DNA of 64,000 nucleotides. It comes from Nocardioidaceae bacterium (lineage in GTDB: Bacteria > Actinomycetota > Actinomycetes > Propionibacteriales > Nocardioidaceae). The DNA is taken from contig JAQSWV010000003.1 of the NCBI GenBank assembly GCA_029266455.1, positions 98,143 through 162,142 on the forward strand, given 5' to 3'. A program made the translations under genes and the position numbers. This document shows positions 27,103 through 36,058 of this stretch, one piece after another. Positions within the stretch are counted from its first letter, which is position 1; the number at the start of each line of letters is the position of its first letter. The notes under the pieces were generated by a model, which saw only the letters and a list, made by a program, of their open reading frames with translations, ran no database searches and was not told where the DNA came from.

Positions 27103-28058
27103 ACACCGAGGCCTTCGCCCAGCTGTCCAACATCGCCGTCGCATCTGCCGCCGTCGTCTTCTTCCTGGCTCTCCTCACGCATCTGGCCGAGTGGGCGGCC
27201 GCGCGTGAGGTGCTTCCGGCCCGGAGCGAGCCGGTCGGTGCCCGTGCACGCGGCGGGTCGCCGGCCGCGCCCCCGCACCCCGCTGGCGACACGGGGAAGG
27301 TGACGCGCAGCGACCGGCTGGGTGGGATCGGCATCTCACTGACGGTGCTGGCCACCGCCCTGCTGGCCGCAGGTGTGCTGTTCCGGGGCCTGGCCGCCGA
27401 GCGCGTGCCCTGGGGCAACATGTACGAGTTCGCCGTCGCGAGCGCGCTGGTGGTGGCCGTGGTCTATGTCGGCCTCGTCGCCCGCCTGGGGATCAGCTGG
27501 CTGGGTCCGATCGTGACCGGCTTCGTCGTCATCGTGCTGGGGCTGTCCATCCTGGTGTACGTCCCGGCCGGCCCGCTGGTGCCGGCGCTCGACTCGTACT
27601 GGCTGGCGCTGCACGTCTCGGCGGCAGCCATCGCCGGCGGCGCATTCGTCGTCGGCGCCGGGGCGTCTGCGCTGTTCCTGGTCAAGAACCGGGCGGAGCG
27701 GCGCTCGCCCGGCAGTGGTGAGCGCGGGCTGCTGGGCCGGCTGCCCACCACCGCGGCGATGGACCGGCTGGCCTACCGGGTGCACGCGTTCGCGTTCCCG
27801 GTGTGGACGTTCGCTGCGCTGATCGCCGGGCCCATCTGGGCGCAGAACGCCTGGGGGCGCTACTGGGGCTGGGACCCCAAGGAGGTCTGGGCCTTCATCA
27901 CCTGGGTCGTCTACGCCGGGTACCTGCACGCCCGCGCCACCGCCGGCTGGCGCGGCAAGGGCGCCGCCGTGCTCGCCCTGATCGGCTTCGCCACGTTGGT
28001 CTTCAACTTCGTCGGCGTGAACCTGTTCATCAGCGGCCTGCACTCGTACGCGTTCTGA
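27099..28058 (+). CDS. ccsB: Cytochrome c biogenesis protein CcsB (CcsA/ResC type)
   Basis: Heme-handling half of the System II cytochrome c synthase. The tryptophan-rich heme-binding WWD-type motif is WGRYWGWDPKEVWAFITW, with histidines in flanking segments (WLALHVS, YRVHAF, the final GLHSYAF). 319 residues with about eight membrane segments. GTG 27099 overlaps the resB stop (GTGA). It ends the 12-kb heme/cytochrome c run; the next gene converges from the other strand 5 bp away. Confidence 0.94.
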   Translation: MNTEAFAQLSNIAVASAAVVFFLALLTHLAEWAAAREVLPARSEPVGARARGGSPAAPPHPAGDTGKVTRSDRLGGIGISLTVLATALLAAGVLFRGLAAERVPWGNMYEFAVASALVVAVVYVGLVARLGISWLGPIVTGFVVIVLGLSILVYVPAGPLVPALDSYWLALHVSAAAIAGGAFVVGAGASALFLVKNRAERRSPGSGERGLLGRLPTTAAMDRLAYRVHAFAFPVWTFAALIAGPIWAQNAWGRYWGWDPKEVWAFITWVVYAGYLHARATAGWRGKGAAVLALIGFATLVFNFVGVNLFISGLHSYAF

Positions 28059-28063
28059 CCCGC

Positions 28064-28363
28064 TCAGGACTCGGGGGCGGACTCCGGCGGCGGGCGGCGG
28101 CGACGCTTCTCGATCTGCCACAGGAAGTCGGGGTCGTCGTCGGGGCCGACGATGCGCGGCGGCGGACGGCTCGGACCAGGCCCCGGCCGGGCGGGCCGGC
28201 CGATCGTGAACCACGCAAGCGGCCCGACGACAGGCAGCAGGACGACCAGGAACCACGCCCGCCGCGGCAGTCCGCGGACCTTGTCGGCGGCGCTGCCGCG
28301 GACGTCGAACAGGCAGTAGATGGTGAGTCCCACCGCCGCGACGACGACCAAGGCCTTCAGCAT
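28064..28363 (-). CDS. Small membrane protein with phospholipase D-nuclease N-terminal (PLDc_N) domain
   Basis: A 99-residue protein with two membrane segments: VVVAAVGLTIYCLFDV near the N-terminus and AWFLVVLLPVVGPLAWFTIG, the latter being the hallmark of the PLDc_N family. A short basic, Pro-rich tail follows. Despite the name there is no nuclease domain; the function is unknown. ATG 28363 is preceded by GGAGAG. It converges on ccsB with only 5 bp between stops, and its start faces the threonine dehydratase gene 63 bp away. Confidence 0.85.
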   Translation of the reverse strand: MLKALVVVAAVGLTIYCLFDVRGSAADKVRGLPRRAWFLVVLLPVVGPLAWFTIGRPARPGPGPSRPPPRIVGPDDDPDFLWQIEKRRRRPPPESAPES

Positions 28364-28426
28364 CTCTCCAGAGTAGGCGGCGCACCACAACCCGGCTTGT
28401 CCAGAGCGGTCTGGCACCCTGACCGG

Positions 28427-29389
28427 ATGGCGACGACTGTCACCCTCGACGACGTGCGCGCAGCCGCCGCGCGCATCGACGGCCGGTGCGTGCGCACGCC
28501 GCTGCTGCCTGCTGGATGGACCGGCGTGGAGGGTCTGTGGCTCAAGCCCGAGTGCCTGCAGCCCACCGGCGCGTTCAAGCTCCGGGGCGCCACCAACGCC
28601 GTCGAGATGCTCGAGCCCGGCCGGCGCGCGCGAGGTGTGGTGACCCACTCGTCGGGCAACCACGGCTGGGCACTCGCCCACGCCGCCCGGGTCGCGGGCG
28701 TACCTGCGACCGTGGTGGTGCCGCACGGCTCGAACCCGGTCAAGGTCGAGGCCATCGTCGCTGCCGGGGCCCGCGTCGTGGCGGTTCCGGTGGACGAGCG
28801 GGAGAGCACCTGCGCCGAGATCGCCGCCCGCACCGGAGCCGCGGAGATCCCGCCCTTCGACGACTCCGACGTGGTGGCGGGGCAGGGAACGGTGGGTCTC
28901 GAGATCGCTGCCGACCTGCCCGATGTGGAGACGGTGCTCGTGCCGGTCGGCGGCGGCGGCCTGATCGCGGGGGTCGCCGTCGCGGTCAAGGCGCTCGCGC
29001 CGCATGCCCGGGTGATCGGCTGCGAGCCGGCACTGGCCGGCGACGCCGCCGAGAGCGTGCGCACGGGCCGGCTGACCGCGTGGCCCAGCACCGAGACCGC
29101 GCGGACGAGCGCCGACGGACTGCGATCGTCCTCGCTCGGCCGGCTCAACTGGGAGCTGATCGAACGCCTCGTGGACGACATCGTCACGGTCGACGAGGAG
29201 GCGGTGGAGTCGGCCACCCGCGAGCTGGTGACCCGGTCCCGGCTGGTCGTGGAGCCGAGCGGTGCCGTCACGCTGGCGGCGCTGCGGCAGCGTCGCGACG
29301 ACCTGCCCCGCGGACCGACGGTCGCCGTGGTCTCCGGTGGCAACATCGACCCGGCGGTTCTCCGCCGGCTCCTGGAGGTCGACCCATGA
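28427..29389 (+). CDS. Threonine/serine dehydratase-like PLP enzyme
   Basis: A 320-residue fold-type II PLP enzyme. The PLP lysine is in PTGAFKLRGA, the substrate loop is SSGNHGWALA, and the phosphate-binding glycine loop is PVGGGGLIAG. The absence of a C-terminal ACT domain marks it as the short catabolic-type threonine dehydratase or a serine racemase; the two cannot be separated by eye. ATG 28427 lies 6 nt after CACCCT, a poor -10. It overlaps the following small membrane protein by 4 bp. Confidence 0.88.
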   Translation: MATTVTLDDVRAAAARIDGRCVRTPLLPAGWTGVEGLWLKPECLQPTGAFKLRGATNAVEMLEPGRRARGVVTHSSGNHGWALAHAARVAGVPATVVVPHGSNPVKVEAIVAAGARVVAVPVDERESTCAEIAARTGAAEIPPFDDSDVVAGQGTVGLEIAADLPDVETVLVPVGGGGLIAGVAVAVKALAPHARVIGCEPALAGDAAESVRTGRLTAWPSTETARTSADGLRSSSLGRLNWELIERLVDDIVTVDEEAVESATRELVTRSRLVVEPSGAVTLAALRQRRDDLPRGPTVAVVSGGNIDPAVLRRLLEVDP

Positions 29390-29649
29390 GGAACCTCGTC
29401 CGCTACACCCTGGCCAGGGTGCTGCTGTTCGGAGTGGCCTTCTGCCTCGTCTGGGCGGTCGGCTTCAACTGGCTGGTCTGGGACCAGCTCACCATCCTGT
29501 GGACCGCCCTGGTCGCGCTCACCGTGTCGGCGTTCGCCTCGTACTGGCTGCTCGGCAGCATTCGCGACGACCTCGCCCGGGACGTCGAGCAGCGGGCCCG
29601 CCGGATGGGTACCCGGGTGGACGAGTCGCGTCGGGCCGAGGACGGCTGA
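29386..29649 (+). CDS. DUF4229-like small membrane protein
   Basis: 87 residues with two hydrophobic segments (LLFGVAFCLVWAVGFNWLVW and LTILWTALVALTVSAFASYW) followed by a charged tail beginning SIRDDLARDVEQRARRM. This matches the actinobacterial DUF4229 family of unknown function, which commonly lies near menaquinone genes. ATG 29386 overlaps the dehydratase stop (ATGA). The menA gene converges from the other strand 60 bp downstream. Confidence 0.82.
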   Translation: MRNLVRYTLARVLLFGVAFCLVWAVGFNWLVWDQLTILWTALVALTVSAFASYWLLGSIRDDLARDVEQRARRMGTRVDESRRAEDG

Positions 29650-29709
29650 CCGCGTCGGCGCCGGCGTTCGCACCGGCTGCCGACCGCATGCCGCTGTCAG
29701 CCCTGGCGG

Positions 29710-30585
29710 TCATGGCGCGCCGAGTGCCAGGCCGACCGCGACACCGACCGCCCAAGCCAGCTCGGCCAGCCCCGTGTCGCGCAGGACCGGCACCAGGTCG
29801 CGCCCGACCATGCCGGCAAGCACCGGACGGGCTGCGCGAACCGCGAACGGCAGTGCCACCAGCCCCAGGACCGTCGCAGGTGTCGCGACCGCCAGCACCG
29901 CCAGCAGCACGAACGCCGCGACCAGCAGCGCCACGTACATCGACCGGGTGCCGCGGTCGCCCAGCACCACCGCGAGCGTGCGCTTCCCGGCGAGCTCGTC
30001 GGTAGGGATGTCGCGGAGGTTGTTGCCCACGAGGATGGCGCACGCCAGGGCACCCACGGCCACGCCCGCCAGCAGGCTCGGTCCGGTCACCGTCCCCACC
30101 TGCACGTACGTCGTCCCGCACACGGCCACCAGGCCGAAGAAGCAGAACACGAAGAGCTCGCCGAGGCCCCGGTACCCGTACGGGCGGCTCCCGCCCGTGT
30201 AGAACCAGGCGGCGGCGATGGCGACTGCGCCCACTCCGACCAGCCACCACCCGCTGGTGGCGGCGAGCACCAGGCCCGCCACCGCAGCGACGCCGAAGCA
30301 TCCGAACGCGGCCCGCCTCACCGCAGCCGGCGCCGCTGCTCCCGACCCGACCAGGCGCAGTGGTCCGACCCGGTCGTCGTCGGTGCCGCGGATGCCGTCG
30401 GAGTAGTCGTTGGCGTAGTTGACCCCCACCTGCAGGGCCAGGGCGACCACGAGGGCGAGCAGCGCCTTGCCGACGTCGAAGGCATCGGCGTGCGCGGCCG
30501 CGCCGGTCCCGGCCACCACCGGTGCCACCGCCGCGGGAAGGGTTCGCGGGCGTGCGCCCTCGACCCACTGCGCCGGCGTCGCCAC
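29710..30585 (-). CDS. menA: 1,4-dihydroxy-2-naphthoate polyprenyltransferase
   Basis: Membrane prenyltransferase that attaches the polyprenyl tail to dihydroxynaphthoate, giving demethylmenaquinone. 291 residues of UbiA fold with about nine membrane segments. The Mg-binding motifs are NYANDYSDG in the first loop and NNLRDIPTD in the second. GTG 30585 is chosen: the conserved [13 protein letters not shown] start of MenA follows it, and GGGAGA lies about 11 nt upstream. It diverges from menE across 39 bp. Its prenyl donor is probably made by the synthase at 57583. Confidence 0.94.
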   Translation of the reverse strand: MATPAQWVEGARPRTLPAAVAPVVAGTGAAAHADAFDVGKALLALVVALALQVGVNYANDYSDGIRGTDDDRVGPLRLVGSGAAAPAAVRRAAFGCFGVAAVAGLVLAATSGWWLVGVGAVAIAAAWFYTGGSRPYGYRGLGELFVFCFFGLVAVCGTTYVQVGTVTGPSLLAGVAVGALACAILVGNNLRDIPTDELAGKRTLAVVLGDRGTRSMYVALLVAAFVLLAVLAVATPATVLGLVALPFAVRAARPVLAGMVGRDLVPVLRDTGLAELAWAVGVAVGLALGAP

Positions 30586-30624
30586 GACGCAGAAGTCTCC
30601 CAGGCAGCGCCTAGCCTGACGGTC
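30586..30624. promoter_or_regulatory. menA-menE divergent promoter region
   Basis: The 39-bp space separates the start codons of menA (minus) and menE (plus). TAGCCT at 30612-30617 is 7 nt from the menE GTG, so menE is probably leaderless. For menA only a GGGAGA ribosome site is evident and its -10 is unclear. With so little room, any regulator here would affect both genes. Confidence 0.5.
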
Positions 30625-31686
30625 GTGCCCTCTCCGCTGCGGCCGCTGCGCGGCACGCCCGCGCAGGTGTGGGCAGCGCTGCGCGAGTGGTGGGTCGACC
30701 CGGACGGCCCCGTGCTGGTGCAGACCTCGGGCTCCACCGGAGCGCCCAAGCAGGTCGAGCTCTCCGCTGCCGCGCTGGCCTCCTCGGCCCGGGCGAGCCT
30801 GCAGCGACTCGGTGGCCCGGGCACGTGGGTGCTCGCCCTGCCGGTGACCAGGGTGGGCGGTCTGCAGGTGCTGGTGCGGTCGCTGGTCGGCGGCACCGAG
30901 CCGGTGCTCGCCGGTGACGACCTGGCGGACGCGGTTCGCGGGCTCGCGCCGGGCCGGGCCTACACGTCGCTCGTGCCCACGCAGCTGCACCGCCTTGACC
31001 AGGCTGGCGAGCTCGGGGTGCTCACGCGCTTCGACGCCGTCCTCCTGGGCGGTGCCCCGGTGGAACCAGGACTCCTGCAGCGCGCGCGGGCTGGCGGGGT
31101 GCGGGTGGTGACGACGTACGGGATGACGGAGACCTGCGGTGGTTGCATCTACGACGGCGTGGCCCTCGACGGCGTCGAGGTGCGGATAGCCCCGGATGAG
31201 CAGGTGCAGCTGACCGGGCCGGTGCTCTTCGACGGGTACGCCGGCGACCCGGCCGCGACAGCGGCGGTGCTCGACGACGGGTGGCTGCGCACCGGCGACC
31301 TGGGGCGCCTCGACCGCGACGGGCGACTCGAGGTGATCGGCCGGGCTGACGACGCCGTGCTCAGTGGGGGGGTCCGCGTGCACCTGACGGCAGTGGAGCA
31401 GGCCCTGCGGTCGCACCCTGACATCGCCGACGCGGCGGTCACCGCGGTCACCGACGTCGAGTGGGGCAGCCGGGTCGTGGCCGTGGTGGTGGCCGCGGGC
31501 ACGGCACCGTCGCTTGCGTCCCTGCGCACCCACGTCGGGGCGACGCTGCCCCGAAGCTGGGCGCCACGCGCGCTGCGGGTGGTGGGTGCGCTCCCCCGCC
31601 TCGCGGGCGGCAAGGTCGACCGCCTCGCCTTAGGCGCCGTCGCGGCGGACGGCCCGGGATCTGAGGTGGCTGCCGAGCAGGGATAG
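30625..31686 (+). CDS. menE: o-succinylbenzoate-CoA ligase
   Basis: Activates o-succinylbenzoate as its CoA thioester. 353 residues, shorter than typical acyl-CoA ligases because the N-terminal domain is trimmed, as in actinobacterial MenE. Catalytic motifs are intact, unlike the ligase-like gene at 13887: [15 protein letters not shown]-loop, [17 protein letters not shown] and the C-terminal LAGGKVDR with the catalytic Lys. GTG 30625 follows a -10 by 7 nt. The next enzyme, MenB, is not in the window. Confidence 0.93.
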   Translation: MPSPLRPLRGTPAQVWAALREWWVDPDGPVLVQTSGSTGAPKQVELSAAALASSARASLQRLGGPGTWVLALPVTRVGGLQVLVRSLVGGTEPVLAGDDLADAVRGLAPGRAYTSLVPTQLHRLDQAGELGVLTRFDAVLLGGAPVEPGLLQRARAGGVRVVTTYGMTETCGGCIYDGVALDGVEVRIAPDEQVQLTGPVLFDGYAGDPAATAAVLDDGWLRTGDLGRLDRDGRLEVIGRADDAVLSGGVRVHLTAVEQALRSHPDIADAAVTAVTDVEWGSRVVAVVVAAGTAPSLASLRTHVGATLPRSWAPRALRVVGALPRLAGGKVDRLALGAVAADGPGSEVAAEQG

Positions 31687-31762
31687 GACGTTCTCCGTAT
31701 GCCTGCGGGGTACTCAGACGCGCATTCTCGGGGGTGCCAGCAACCACACCGAGGAGTCCGAG

Positions 31763-31927
31763 ATGTTGATGCAGTACGAGCCCTTCCTCTCCGCCGAGGT
31801 CGACTACCGCCGCGAGCGGGCCCTGCAGGCCATGGCCGGACGCCGCCCGGTCTCGAGGCCCCGCTCCGGTCGCCGGTCGCGGGCCCGCGCCCGCACCATG
31901 GCGCACCGCCTCGTTCCCGGGTTCTGA
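31763..31927 (+). CDS. Small Arg-rich protein of unknown function (54 residues)
   Basis: I do not recognise this peptide. It begins MLMQYEPFLSAEVDYRRERA and ends in an Arg-rich stretch with RSGRRSRARARTMAH, finishing VPGF. Support for translation: GAGGAG at 31751-31756, 6 nt before ATG 31763, a complete frame with TGA at 31925-31927, and actinobacterial codon use. The N-terminal third is acidic and amphipathic, the rest strongly basic, so nucleic-acid or membrane contact is plausible. It lies 86 bp upstream of the LAL regulator on the same strand. ATG 31769 is an alternative start. Confidence 0.65.
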   Translation: MLMQYEPFLSAEVDYRRERALQAMAGRRPVSRPRSGRRSRARARTMAHRLVPGF

Positions 31928-32013
31928 CCGGACCCCCTGGACCGGCAGCGGGTGCAGGGCCGCACCTGGCTGCCGGCGGCGCGGTGTCGCCACCGTCGGC
32001 CACAATCTCCGAT

Positions 32014-34998
32014 GTGTCCCTCGACCTGCCCGGTAGCGGCCCCCTGATCGGCAGGGAGGGGGAGCTCGGCCGCTTGTCGGCGCTCGCCGGCATCGACGCG
32101 CCCGACGCTCGGCCGGCCGCCGTGCTGGTGTCCGGGGACGCCGGCATCGGCAAGACCCGGCTGCTGGCCGCGCTGCGCGGGCAGGCGGCGCAGGCCGGCT
32201 GGCGGGTGGCGGTGGGCCACTGCCTGGACTTCGGGGACGGCGCGCTGCCGTACCTGCCGTTCAGCGAGCTGTTCGGCCGGCTCGCCGCCGAGGCGAGCGG
32301 GCTGGTCACGGCCGCGATCGAGGCGCAGCCGTCGCTGCAGCGGGTCGTGCCGGGGTGGCGCCCTCCGTCGGAGGGCGCGCACGAGGATGCGCACCAGATC
32401 GACCGGAGCCAGCTCTTCGAGGCCATCCATGCCGCACTGGAGCGGTTCGGTGCCGCACAGCCGCTGCTGGTCGTCGTCGAGGACGTGCACTGGGCCGACC
32501 AGTCCACCCGCGACCTGCTCACCTTCCTGTTCTCCCGGGGCTTCGTGCGACCGGTGTCCTTGGTCGTCTCCTATCGCAGCGACGACCTGCACCGGCGGCA
32601 CCCGCTGCGCTCGACCCTCGCGCAGTGGACCCGGCTGCCCGGGCTCGGACGCGTCGACCTCGGACCGCTGCCCGATCGCGACGTGCGCCGGCTCGTGCGC
32701 GTCCTGCATCCCGACCCGCTCGGTGAGAGCGACGTGCACGCGCTGGTCGAGCGGGCCGAGGGCAACGCCTTCTTCGCCGAGGAGCTCGTCGCCGCTGCGT
32801 CGGCCGGCAGCGGCGCGGTGCCGCGCGACCTGGTGGGGCTGCTGCTCGTGCGGCTGGACCAGCTCGACGACACCGCCCGGCAGGTGGTCCGGGTGGCGTC
32901 GGTCGCCGGCCGCGGCATCTCCCACCAGGCCCTCGCCGCCGTCGCCGGTCTCGACAGCGGTGCGCTGGAGCAGGGCGTGCGGGCCGCGGTGGAGCACCAC
33001 GTGCTGGTGCCGGCGGGGCCCGACCGCTACGCCTTCAGGCACGCGCTGCTGGGCGAGGCCGTCTACGACGACCTGCTGCCCGGCGAGCGGGTCCGGCTGC
33101 ATGCCGCCTTCGTCAGGGCGATGAGCGGTGTCGAACACCCCGGCGCCGCCGCCGAGCTGGCTCGTCACGCCCGCGCCGCGCATGACCCTGCCGTCGCCCT
33201 GCTGGCGAGCATCCGCGCCGGTGACGAGGCGACGGCGGCCGGCGGACCGGACGAGGCCCTTCGGCACTACCAACAGGCCCTCGAGCTCGCCGCCGAGTCG
33301 GTGGACCCGCAGGGCGACCCACGCCGACCGGGGATCAGCCCCGACTCCGGCCGTCCCGTCGACATCGTCGAGCTGACGGTCAAGGCCAGCGCGGCCGCGA
33401 CCGCGGCCGGGCACGTGCACCGGGCGATCGCGCTGGTCCAGGACCAGCTCGACGACGCCGCTTCCGACCTGGCCCCGGTCCAGCGCGCACAGCTGCTGAA
33501 CGCGCTGGCCGGCGCCGTGCTCGTCGGCGAGACCACCCTCGACCCGCTGCAGATCACCACGCAGGCGCTGGGCCTGGTGCCCGCCGAGACGGAGACTCCG
33601 CTGCGCGCCCGGATCATGGAGGTGCACGCTCGTGCGCTCAGCGACCGGCACCGCGACGACGACGCCATCCGGTGGGGGCAGGACGCACTCGCGCTGGCTC
33701 AGCGGCTCGGGCAGCGCGGCGTGGTCGCCGACGTCAGCACGACCCTCGCGCGCCTGCAGGAGCGGACCGGCGACCCGGAGGCGTCGAAGGCCGCCCTCGC
33801 CCGGGTGATCGCCGAGGCACACGCGAGCAACGACGTGGTGGAGCTCCGCGGCCTGCACCAGCTCGGCGGTATCCATCACGAGCAGGGCGAGCTGGCCGAG
33901 GCGCTGGCGGTCTATCGGCGCGGCGCCGAGCGGGCCCACGCACTCGGCCGTCCCTGGGCGCCGTACGGACTCGACGCCCGGCTGCTGGCGGCGCTGGTCG
34001 CCTACGAGGCCGGCGACTGGGACGCCGCAGAACAGATCGCCGACGTGTCCGGGCAGTCGCCGCCCGGCATCGCCGAGGCGCTGCTCACCGCGACCGGCCT
34101 GCACGTCGCCGCCGGGCGTGGCGACGCCTCCGGGCTCGCCCGGCTGGCGCAGGTACGGCCCTACTGGGGTCGCGACGGCATGGTGGCCATCTACGCGGCG
34201 GGAGCGGGCATCGACCTCCTCGGAGACGCCGGTGACATCGACGGCGCGGTGGCGTTGCACGACGAGAGCGTCGCGTTCGTGGGTGAGCTGTGGCAGAACC
34301 CCGACTTCCAAGCCAGGGTCCGGCTGAGTGGGCTGCTGCTCGGGCAGCTGGCCGCCGAGGCGAACCGCTCGGCAGCCGGCGAGCGCCCCGGCCTCGCCGC
34401 GGCCGCCGCCGAGCTCGTCGGGGCTGCCGACCGGGCCACCAGCAAGGCGGGCCGCCGGGGCTTCGGGATGGGCCCCGAGGGAATGGCGTGGGTGGCGCGG
34501 GTGCGGGCCGAGCACCTGCGCCTGCGCTGGCTCACCGGCGCGGACCCGCCCGCCGAGGCGGAGCTGGTCGAGGCGTGGGTGACCAGTGTCGCCGGCTTCG
34601 AGGGGTTCCCGCACGTCTTCGAGCGGGCTCGCTCGCAGGCCCGGCTGGCCGCGGTGCTGCGAGCTGTCGGCGACCCGGCCAGGGCCCGCACGCTGGCCGA
34701 TGACGCCCGCGCCAGCGCCTCGCGCCTGGGAGCCCTGCCGTTGCTGGCCGAGCTGCGCGCGCTCGGCACTCCCGCGCGTGAGCCGCACACCCGAACCGAT
34801 GAGGCGCTCACGTCCCGCGAGCGGGAGGTGCTGGCCCTGGTCGCCGAGGGACGCAGCAACCGTGAGATCGCCGGCCAGCTGTTCATCAGCGCCAAGACCG
34901 TCAGCGTGCACGTGTCCAACATCCTGGCCAAGCTCGCTGCCGCCGGTCGCACCGAGGCCGTCGCCGTCGCCCGGCGGCGGGGACTGCTCGGCGAGTGA
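32014..34998 (+). CDS. LuxR-family LAL-type ATPase regulator
   Basis: A 994-residue MalT/LAL-type regulator. An N-terminal AAA ATPase domain has Walker A GDAGIGKT at about 41-48 and Walker B VVVEDVHWAD, a long helical TPR-like middle region probably senses a ligand or partner, and the C-terminal LuxR helix-turn-helix spans about 932-990 (LTSREREVLALVAEG, then SNREIAGQLFISAKTVSVH). GTG 32014 is placed 7 nt after CACAAT (32001-32006); the upstream in-frame stretch overlaps the small Arg-rich gene and is rejected. It sits between menE and menC, so menaquinone genes are possible targets, but nothing in the sequence proves this. Confidence 0.92.
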   Translation: MSLDLPGSGPLIGREGELGRLSALAGIDAPDARPAAVLVSGDAGIGKTRLLAALRGQAAQAGWRVAVGHCLDFGDGALPYLPFSELFGRLAAEASGLVTAAIEAQPSLQRVVPGWRPPSEGAHEDAHQIDRSQLFEAIHAALERFGAAQPLLVVVEDVHWADQSTRDLLTFLFSRGFVRPVSLVVSYRSDDLHRRHPLRSTLAQWTRLPGLGRVDLGPLPDRDVRRLVRVLHPDPLGESDVHALVERAEGNAFFAEELVAAASAGSGAVPRDLVGLLLVRLDQLDDTARQVVRVASVAGRGISHQALAAVAGLDSGALEQGVRAAVEHHVLVPAGPDRYAFRHALLGEAVYDDLLPGERVRLHAAFVRAMSGVEHPGAAAELARHARAAHDPAVALLASIRAGDEATAAGGPDEALRHYQQALELAAESVDPQGDPRRPGISPDSGRPVDIVELTVKASAAATAAGHVHRAIALVQDQLDDAASDLAPVQRAQLLNALAGAVLVGETTLDPLQITTQALGLVPAETETPLRARIMEVHARALSDRHRDDDAIRWGQDALALAQRLGQRGVVADVSTTLARLQERTGDPEASKAALARVIAEAHASNDVVELRGLHQLGGIHHEQGELAEALAVYRRGAERAHALGRPWAPYGLDARLLAALVAYEAGDWDAAEQIADVSGQSPPGIAEALLTATGLHVAAGRGDASGLARLAQVRPYWGRDGMVAIYAAGAGIDLLGDAGDIDGAVALHDESVAFVGELWQNPDFQARVRLSGLLLGQLAAEANRSAAGERPGLAAAAAELVGAADRATSKAGRRGFGMGPEGMAWVARVRAEHLRLRWLTGADPPAEAELVEAWVTSVAGFEGFPHVFERARSQARLAAVLRAVGDPARARTLADDARASASRLGALPLLAELRALGTPAREPHTRTDEALTSREREVLALVAEGRSNREIAGQLFISAKTVSVHVSNILAKLAAAGRTEAVAVARRRGLLGE

Positions 34999-35077
34999 GT
35001 CCGACCACCACGCCCGACGCGACCCTCGCAGCTGCCGTCCTGCGGCGGCTCCGCCGGCGCACGTACGCTGCGACGTC

Positions 35078-36058
35078 GTGGCCCCGGCCGGTGAGCACCT
35101 GGTGTACGCGCTGCCGCTGCGCACGCGCTTCCGCGGCATCACCGTGCGCGAGGGCGTGCTGTGCAAGGGTCCCGTCGGATGGGGCGACTTCTGCCCCTTC
35201 TGGGACTACGACGCCCAGGAGGCGCTGCCCTGGTGGCGCGCGGCGGTCGAGGCCGCCTACCGCGGATGGCCGGCCCCGGTGCGGGACTCGGTGCCGGTGA
35301 ACTGCACCGTTCCGGCAGTGGACCCCGACCGGGCTCGAGCGATCACGGCGGCACCGCACGGCTGCACCACGGCCAAGGTCAAGGTGGCCGAGCCGGGCCA
35401 GACGCTGGCCGACGACGTCGCCCGGGTGGAGGCGGTCCGCGACGCCCTGGGCGCGGGCGGACGGGTACGGGTGGACGCCAACGGCGCGTGGGACGTCGAC
35501 ACCGCGGTCACCGCACTGCACGCCCTCGACCGTGCGGGCGGCGGACTGGAGTACGCCGAGCAGCCGTGCGCCACCGTGGACGAGCTGGCGGCCGTACGCC
35601 GCCGGGTCGACGTGCGTATCGCCGCCGACGAGTCGATCCGCCGCGCCGACGACCCCTACCTGGTGGCCGCGCGGGAGGCGGCCGACGTCGCCGTGCTCAA
35701 GGTGGCCCCGCTCGGCGGAGTCGCCGCCTGCCTCGAGATCGCCGAACGGATCGGCATGCCCGTGGTGGTGTCGTCGGCGCTGGAGTCGTCGGTGGGGCTC
35801 GCGGCGGGCGTCGCGCTGGCCGCGGCACTTCCCGACCTGCCCTACGCCTGCGGCCTGGGCACCGCGTCGATGTTCGGCCACGACGTCACCTCCAACGCGC
35901 TGCTGGCGGTCGGGGGCGCCGTGCCCGTCGGCCGGGTCGTCCCGGACGCCCAGGCGCTGGCCCTGGCCGCCGCCGACCCGCCGACGGTGCGGCGGTGGAA
36001 CGACCGGCTGGACGCCGTCTCGGTCCTGGACCGGCCAAGCCAGGGTCGGCACGCATGA
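35078..36058 (+). CDS. menC: o-succinylbenzoate synthase
   Basis: Enolase-superfamily dehydratase that converts SHCHC to o-succinylbenzoate. The catalytic lysine is in TAKVKVAEPG, metal ligands are in VDANGAWD, AEQP and ADESIRR, and the second lysine is in VLKVAPLGG. 326 residues is the actinobacterial length. GTG 35078 is selected because TACGCT (35064-35069) lies 8 nt upstream, consistent with leaderless expression, and the enzyme's first strand begins directly. It overlaps menD by 4 bp. Confidence 0.92.
   Translation: MAPAGEHLVYALPLRTRFRGITVREGVLCKGPVGWGDFCPFWDYDAQEALPWWRAAVEAAYRGWPAPVRDSVPVNCTVPAVDPDRARAITAAPHGCTTAKVKVAEPGQTLADDVARVEAVRDALGAGGRVRVDANGAWDVDTAVTALHALDRAGGGLEYAEQPCATVDELAAVRRRVDVRIAADESIRRADDPYLVAAREAADVAVLKVAPLGGVAACLEIAERIGMPVVVSSALESSVGLAAGVALAAALPDLPYACGLGTASMFGHDVTSNALLAVGGAVPVGRVVPDAQALALAAADPPTVRRWNDRLDAVSVLDRPSQGRHA

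Noticed and set aside
31699..32013. N-terminal extension of the LAL regulator
   Set aside because: The frame is open upstream, but it overlaps the 54-residue gene with its own ribosome site, has no similarity to the family, and a -10 lies 7 nt before GTG 32014.
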